8,053 nt of DNA from Bacillota bacterium (lineage in GTDB: Bacteria > Bacillota > Clostridia > Peptostreptococcales > Anaerovoracaceae): the NCBI GenBank assembly GCA_016282655.1, contig JAEELK010000168.1, positions 1 to 8,053 on the forward strand, in the 5' to 3' direction. The translations under genes and the position numbers were made by a program. The stretch's first letter is position 1, and every line of letters starts with the position of its first letter. Below are positions 5,407 through 8,053 of the stretch, piece after piece. The notes under the pieces were generated by a model. It saw only the letters and a list, made by a program, of their open reading frames with translations. It was not told the origin of the DNA and did no database searches.

Positions 5407-6969
5407 CTACTTCCTGCCGAACCTGCTCTCCGCCGCCGGCTGCTTCCAGGAAACGCAGAGGCGCGGGTCGTTGCTGCAGAGGTGGAGCATCAGCCGGAAC
5501 ACGTCGTCCGCCGGTGCGCCCAGCGCTTCGGCCAGCTCCGCAGCCGTCATGGCGTGGTCCGCGGCAAGGAGCAGCTCCGCCGCTCTGTTCTTCAGATCGA
5601 TCAGGCCGCCGGCAGCCTTCTTCCCGAACTCCACGGCCGGCTGATGGTAGGCGTTGATGCCGATCATGACGGCATACATGCTCACGGCCCGCTCAAAGAG
5701 GGCGATCAGCTGCCCCACGTGATACGCGCTGAGCTCCGGCACGGTGATCAGGAAGGTGCGCCTGCCGTGCTCCTCCAGCGCTTTTTTCGTGCCCAGCAGA
5801 AAGGCGTTGAGATAGTCGCCGCTGCTGCTCCCCTCTCCGACGCAGGGAGAAGGGCCCTCCCGGTCTTTCAGGACCTGCACGAAGGTGACGAAGACGTTCT
5901 CCGGCCCGGCCACCAGCTGCTGCACGTAGGAGTGCTGGTCGCTGCTGCCCTTGTTGCCCATCACGGCCAGCCCCTGATGCACTTCCCTGCCGGCCAGATC
6001 GAACTCCTTGCCGAGCGACTCCATCACCAGCTGCTGCAGGTATTTCGCGAAGAGCGCCAGGGCGTCTTTGTAGGGCAGGACCACCTGCGTGACGCCGCCC
6101 TGCCCGCCGCTGCAGCGGTACCAGGAGAGCGCCAGGAGCAGCGCCGGGTTTTCCGCGAGCGTCTCCGCCCTGCCCAGGCGATCGCAGGCGGCCGCGCCGG
6201 CCAGGAAGCGGTCGATCTCCACGCCCTTGAGCGCCAGGGGCAGCAGGCCCACCGCGGACATGACGCTGGTGCGTCCGCCCACCCAGTCCCACATGGGGAA
6301 GCGCTCGATCCAGCCCTCGCGCTCGGCGGTGGCGTCGAGCTTGCTGCCGGAGCCGCTCACGCAGACCGCGTGCCGCGCGAAGTCCAGCCCGTTCGCTTCA
6401 TAAAAGGCCCGGGCTTCCACCATGCAGTTGCGTGTCTCGATGGTGCCGCCGCTCTTGGAGATGATGATGGTGAGCGTGGCGTCCAGGTCCGGCCGGACCG
6501 CGGCGAAGACCCGGTCCATGCCCGCGGGATCCGTATTGTCCAGGAAGAAGAGATCCATGGGATCCTCGGGGCTGCCCAGCGCGTCCGCCACGAAGAGCGG
6601 GCCCAGGCTGCTGCCGCCGATGCCGCCCACCAGCACGTGGCGGAACACGTCGCCCCGCTCTGTCCTGACCCGGCCCTCGTGCACGTCCGCGGCGAAACGC
6701 CTGACCGCGCTCACGCAGTCCTCGATCGCCTGCCGCAGCTCCGCCGTGGGCGCCAGCTCCGGCGCGCGCAGCCAGTAGTGTCCCACCATCCGCCCCTCGT
6801 CCGGGTTGGCGATGGCGCCGGCCTCCAGATCCTTCAGCCCCGAAAGGGCGGCGGCGATCTTCGGCCGCATCAGATCCAGGAAGCCCTCATTGAGATCCAT
6901 GCCGCTCCAGTCCGCCATCAGGCCGGTCTGCGGCGCGTAGAACAGCGTCTTTTTCCATCCCTGATCCAT
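5407..6969 (-). CDS. pgi: Glucose-6-phosphate isomerase
   Basis: 520 residues; interconverts glucose 6-phosphate and fructose 6-phosphate in glycolysis. Sugar-phosphate (SIS) motifs are VGGIGGSSLGP (114-124) and SKSGGTIETR (171-180). WVGGRTSVMSAVGLLP (229-244) is PGI signature 1 with Thr in place of the usual Phe/Tyr. By comparison with rabbit PGI, catalytic Glu357 matches Glu317 in VMESLGKEFD, His388 matches His346 in SSDQHSYVQQL, and Lys518 matches Lys450 in VEFGKKAAG. NAYHQPAVEFGKK resembles the longer cyanobacterial/chlamydial-type PGIs, not the E. coli type. After the catalytic Lys about 70 residues remain, with a small helical tail (TAAELAEALGAPADDVFRLML). The start at 6969 is chosen because GGAGGT lies 7 bases upstream and MDQGWKKTLFY begins a plausible protein; the frame stays open upstream but there overlaps malQ. 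Second gene after malQ. Confidence 0.95.
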   Translation of the reverse strand: MDQGWKKTLFYAPQTGLMADWSGMDLNEGFLDLMRPKIAAALSGLKDLEAGAIANPDEGRMVGHYWLRAPELAPTAELRQAIEDCVSAVRRFAADVHEGRVRTERGDVFRHVLVGGIGGSSLGPLFVADALGSPEDPMDLFFLDNTDPAGMDRVFAAVRPDLDATLTIIISKSGGTIETRNCMVEARAFYEANGLDFARHAVCVSGSGSKLDATAEREGWIERFPMWDWVGGRTSVMSAVGLLPLALKGVEIDRFLAGAAACDRLGRAETLAENPALLLALSWYRCSGGQGGVTQVVLPYKDALALFAKYLQQLVMESLGKEFDLAGREVHQGLAVMGNKGSSDQHSYVQQLVAGPENVFVTFVQVLKDREGPSPCVGEGSSSGDYLNAFLLGTKKALEEHGRRTFLITVPELSAYHVGQLIALFERAVSMYAVMIGINAYHQPAVEFGKKAAGGLIDLKNRAAELLLAADHAMTAAELAEALGAPADDVFRLMLHLCSNDPRLCVSWKQPAAESRFGRK

Positions 6970-6974
6970 CGTTT

Positions 6975-8053
6975 TCACCTCCGCTCGTTCGCGAGCGCTC
7001 TCAGCCGCTGCTGCGCCCCGCTCATCTGCTCCGCCCGGGCCTGCCAGCGCCAATTGTTCCCGGTGGTCCCCGGCGTGTTCATGCGGGCAGTATCGTCCAG
7101 GCCCATCACGTCCTGCAGCGGCAGGATGACGACTTCGGCGCCGGACGCAAGCACCCGCTCCAGGAGCTTCCCGGCCGCCTCTTCCGGCACGAGGTCCGGA
7201 TAGCGGCTCCGGCACCAGCCCACGAGCGTCTGGTTGTCGTGGGTGCCGGAATACACGACCTTGCCTTCCGGCGGCCGATACTCCGCCAAAGGGTCTCCGT
7301 CGCAGAACTGTACGACGTCCACGCCGGGAAAGCCGCAGGCGTCCACCAGTCCCCGCACCGCCGGCGTCAGAGTCCCCAGGTCCTCCGCCAGAACAGGGAG
7401 CGGCCCGAAGCGCTCGTACGCGGTCCGGAAGAGCTCCGTCCCGGGACCGTAGAGCCAGCGCCCGGCAGAAGGCTTCTCCCCCTCCGGGATGGCCCAGTAG
7501 GATTCAAAGCCCCGGAAATGATCCAGGCGCACGTAGTCATAAAGCTCGAAGACCTGCGCAAAGCGCTGCATCCACCAGCCGTAGCCGTCTTCTTTCAGCT
7601 TCTCCCAGCGGTAGAGCGGATTGCCCCAGTGCTGTCCCTCCGCGCAGAAGGCGTCCGGCGGCACGCCGGCGCAGTGCGTCTTCCGGCCCTGCGCATCCAG
7701 CGTAAAGATGGCGCGCTGCGACCAGACGTCCGCGGAGTCCTCGGAAACGTACATGGGCAGATCGCCGATGATGCGCACGCCCGCCTGCGCCGCGTGCTCC
7801 CGCAGCCGCTGCCAGAGGCAGTGGAAGCGGAACTGGCAGAAGCGCTGAAACGCCGCCTCTTCCAGCACTTCAGGATCCGTGACCACGTCCGGATCATAGT
7901 TCCGGTGCGGCTTTGGCCATTCGTACCAGGGCTTGTTATCGTACTTCTTTTTCAGGCCCATGAAGAGCGCATAGGGCGTCAGCCAGTACGCGCTGCCGCG
8001 GCAGAAGGCCTCGTAGCGTTCGCCGCCCGTGAAGGAGCGGAAGCGCGCGCGCA
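6975..8053 (-). CDS. malQ: 4-alpha-glucanotransferase (amylomaltase), 5' end outside window
   Basis: GH77 enzyme that transfers glucan segments between maltodextrins in cytoplasmic glycogen/maltodextrin metabolism. The frame is open to the right edge; the residues before the Met at 7961 (FCRGSAYWLTPYALF) belong to the family, so that Met is internal and at least 359 C-terminal residues are present. Marks in order: KPWYEWP, GDLPMYVSEDSADVW, GVPPDAF, WGNPLYRW, VRLDHFRGFESYWAIP with the nucleophile Asp (codon 7521-7523), LAEDLG with the acid/base Glu (7383-7385), SGTHDNQT with the third carboxylate Asp (7236-7238), and RMNTPGTTGNNWRW near the end. All catalytic residues are present. The N-terminal part (usually about 140 residues) is missing at the edge. 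pgi starts 5 bp after its stop; together they would feed glucan-derived hexose phosphate into glycolysis. Confidence 0.95.
   Translation of the reverse strand, partial: RARFRSFTGGERYEAFCRGSAYWLTPYALFMGLKKKYDNKPWYEWPKPHRNYDPDVVTDPEVLEEAAFQRFCQFRFHCLWQRLREHAAQAGVRIIGDLPMYVSEDSADVWSQRAIFTLDAQGRKTHCAGVPPDAFCAEGQHWGNPLYRWEKLKEDGYGWWMQRFAQVFELYDYVRLDHFRGFESYWAIPEGEKPSAGRWLYGPGTELFRTAYERFGPLPVLAEDLGTLTPAVRGLVDACGFPGVDVVQFCDGDPLAEYRPPEGKVVYSGTHDNQTLVGWCRSRYPDLVPEEAAGKLLERVLASGAEVVILPLQDVMGLDDTARMNTPGTTGNNWRWQARAEQMSGAQQRLRALANERR
6977..6982 (-). promoter_or_regulatory. pgi ribosome-binding site inside the end of malQ
   Basis: On the minus strand GGAGGT ends 7 bases before the pgi ATG and overlaps the last codons and stop of malQ. 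This strong site decides the pgi start and suggests that malQ translation and pgi initiation are coupled. Confidence 0.8.

Noticed and set aside
5395..7203. 602-residue plus-strand open frame opposite pgi
   Set aside because: It mirrors pgi in the complementary frame and is rich in Arg, His, Gln and Ala, as expected from a GC-rich antisense shadow. It has no recognisable domain, while pgi carries all catalytic motifs.
6970..7215. Upstream in-frame extension of pgi
   Set aside because: It overlaps the conserved end of malQ in another frame, and a strong GGAGGT site precedes the ATG at 6969.
1..8053. CRISPR arrays, insertion sequences, tRNA genes, phage or defence genes
   Set aside because: No spaced direct repeats, transposase motifs, cloverleaf-like segments or defence domains were seen on either strand; nearly all bases belong to housekeeping genes.

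Overview
The window comes from a GC-rich bacterial genome with strong G/C preference at third codon positions. It reads as a compact molybdenum-cofactor (Moco) and molybdate-uptake locus facing a convergent glycogen/glucose metabolism pair. The lipoprotein form of the molybdate-binding protein, the Moco gene types and the long phosphoglucose isomerase suggest an anaerobe. My best guess is a high-GC Clostridia-like member of Bacillota, with Synergistota as an alternative. This placement is an inference and is weak, because no rRNA or other phylogenetic marker is present.

Plus strand, 1-2518: the 3' part of moaA (radical-SAM GTP 3',8-cyclase); a moaC gene that starts with TTG and carries a C-terminal domain resembling the large subunit of molybdopterin synthase (MoaE); and a stand-alone molybdopterin-binding (MoCF-domain) protein with a four-cysteine tail. 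These three are closely spaced and probably co-transcribed. A hairpin terminator at 2571-2601 ends the group.

Plus strand, 2602-5359: a 24-bp inverted repeat with the geometry of a ModE operator lies upstream of modA (lipoprotein molybdate-binding protein). It is followed by modB (permease) and modC (ATPase, overlapping modB by ATGA). A very stable GC hairpin sits in the 97-bp modA-modB gap. A bidirectional terminator at 5362-5393 separates modC from the convergent genes.

Minus strand, 5407-8053: malQ (4-alpha-glucanotransferase, 5' end outside the window) followed 5 bp later by pgi (glucose-6-phosphate isomerase), with the pgi ribosome-binding site inside the end of malQ.

The genes on the left fit together: ModABC imports molybdate (or tungstate), MoaA and MoaC make cyclic pyranopterin monophosphate, and the fused MoaE-like domain and the MoCF protein belong to later pterin handling. 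MoaD and MoeA are not in this window. malQ and pgi are ordinary sugar-metabolism genes with no evident link. I see no mobile element, CRISPR array, tRNA or rRNA, and no clearly new defence or biosynthetic system. The most unusual items are the MoaC/MoaE-like fusion with altered catalytic residues, the cysteine tail of the MoCF protein, the ModE-like site and the modA-modB hairpin.
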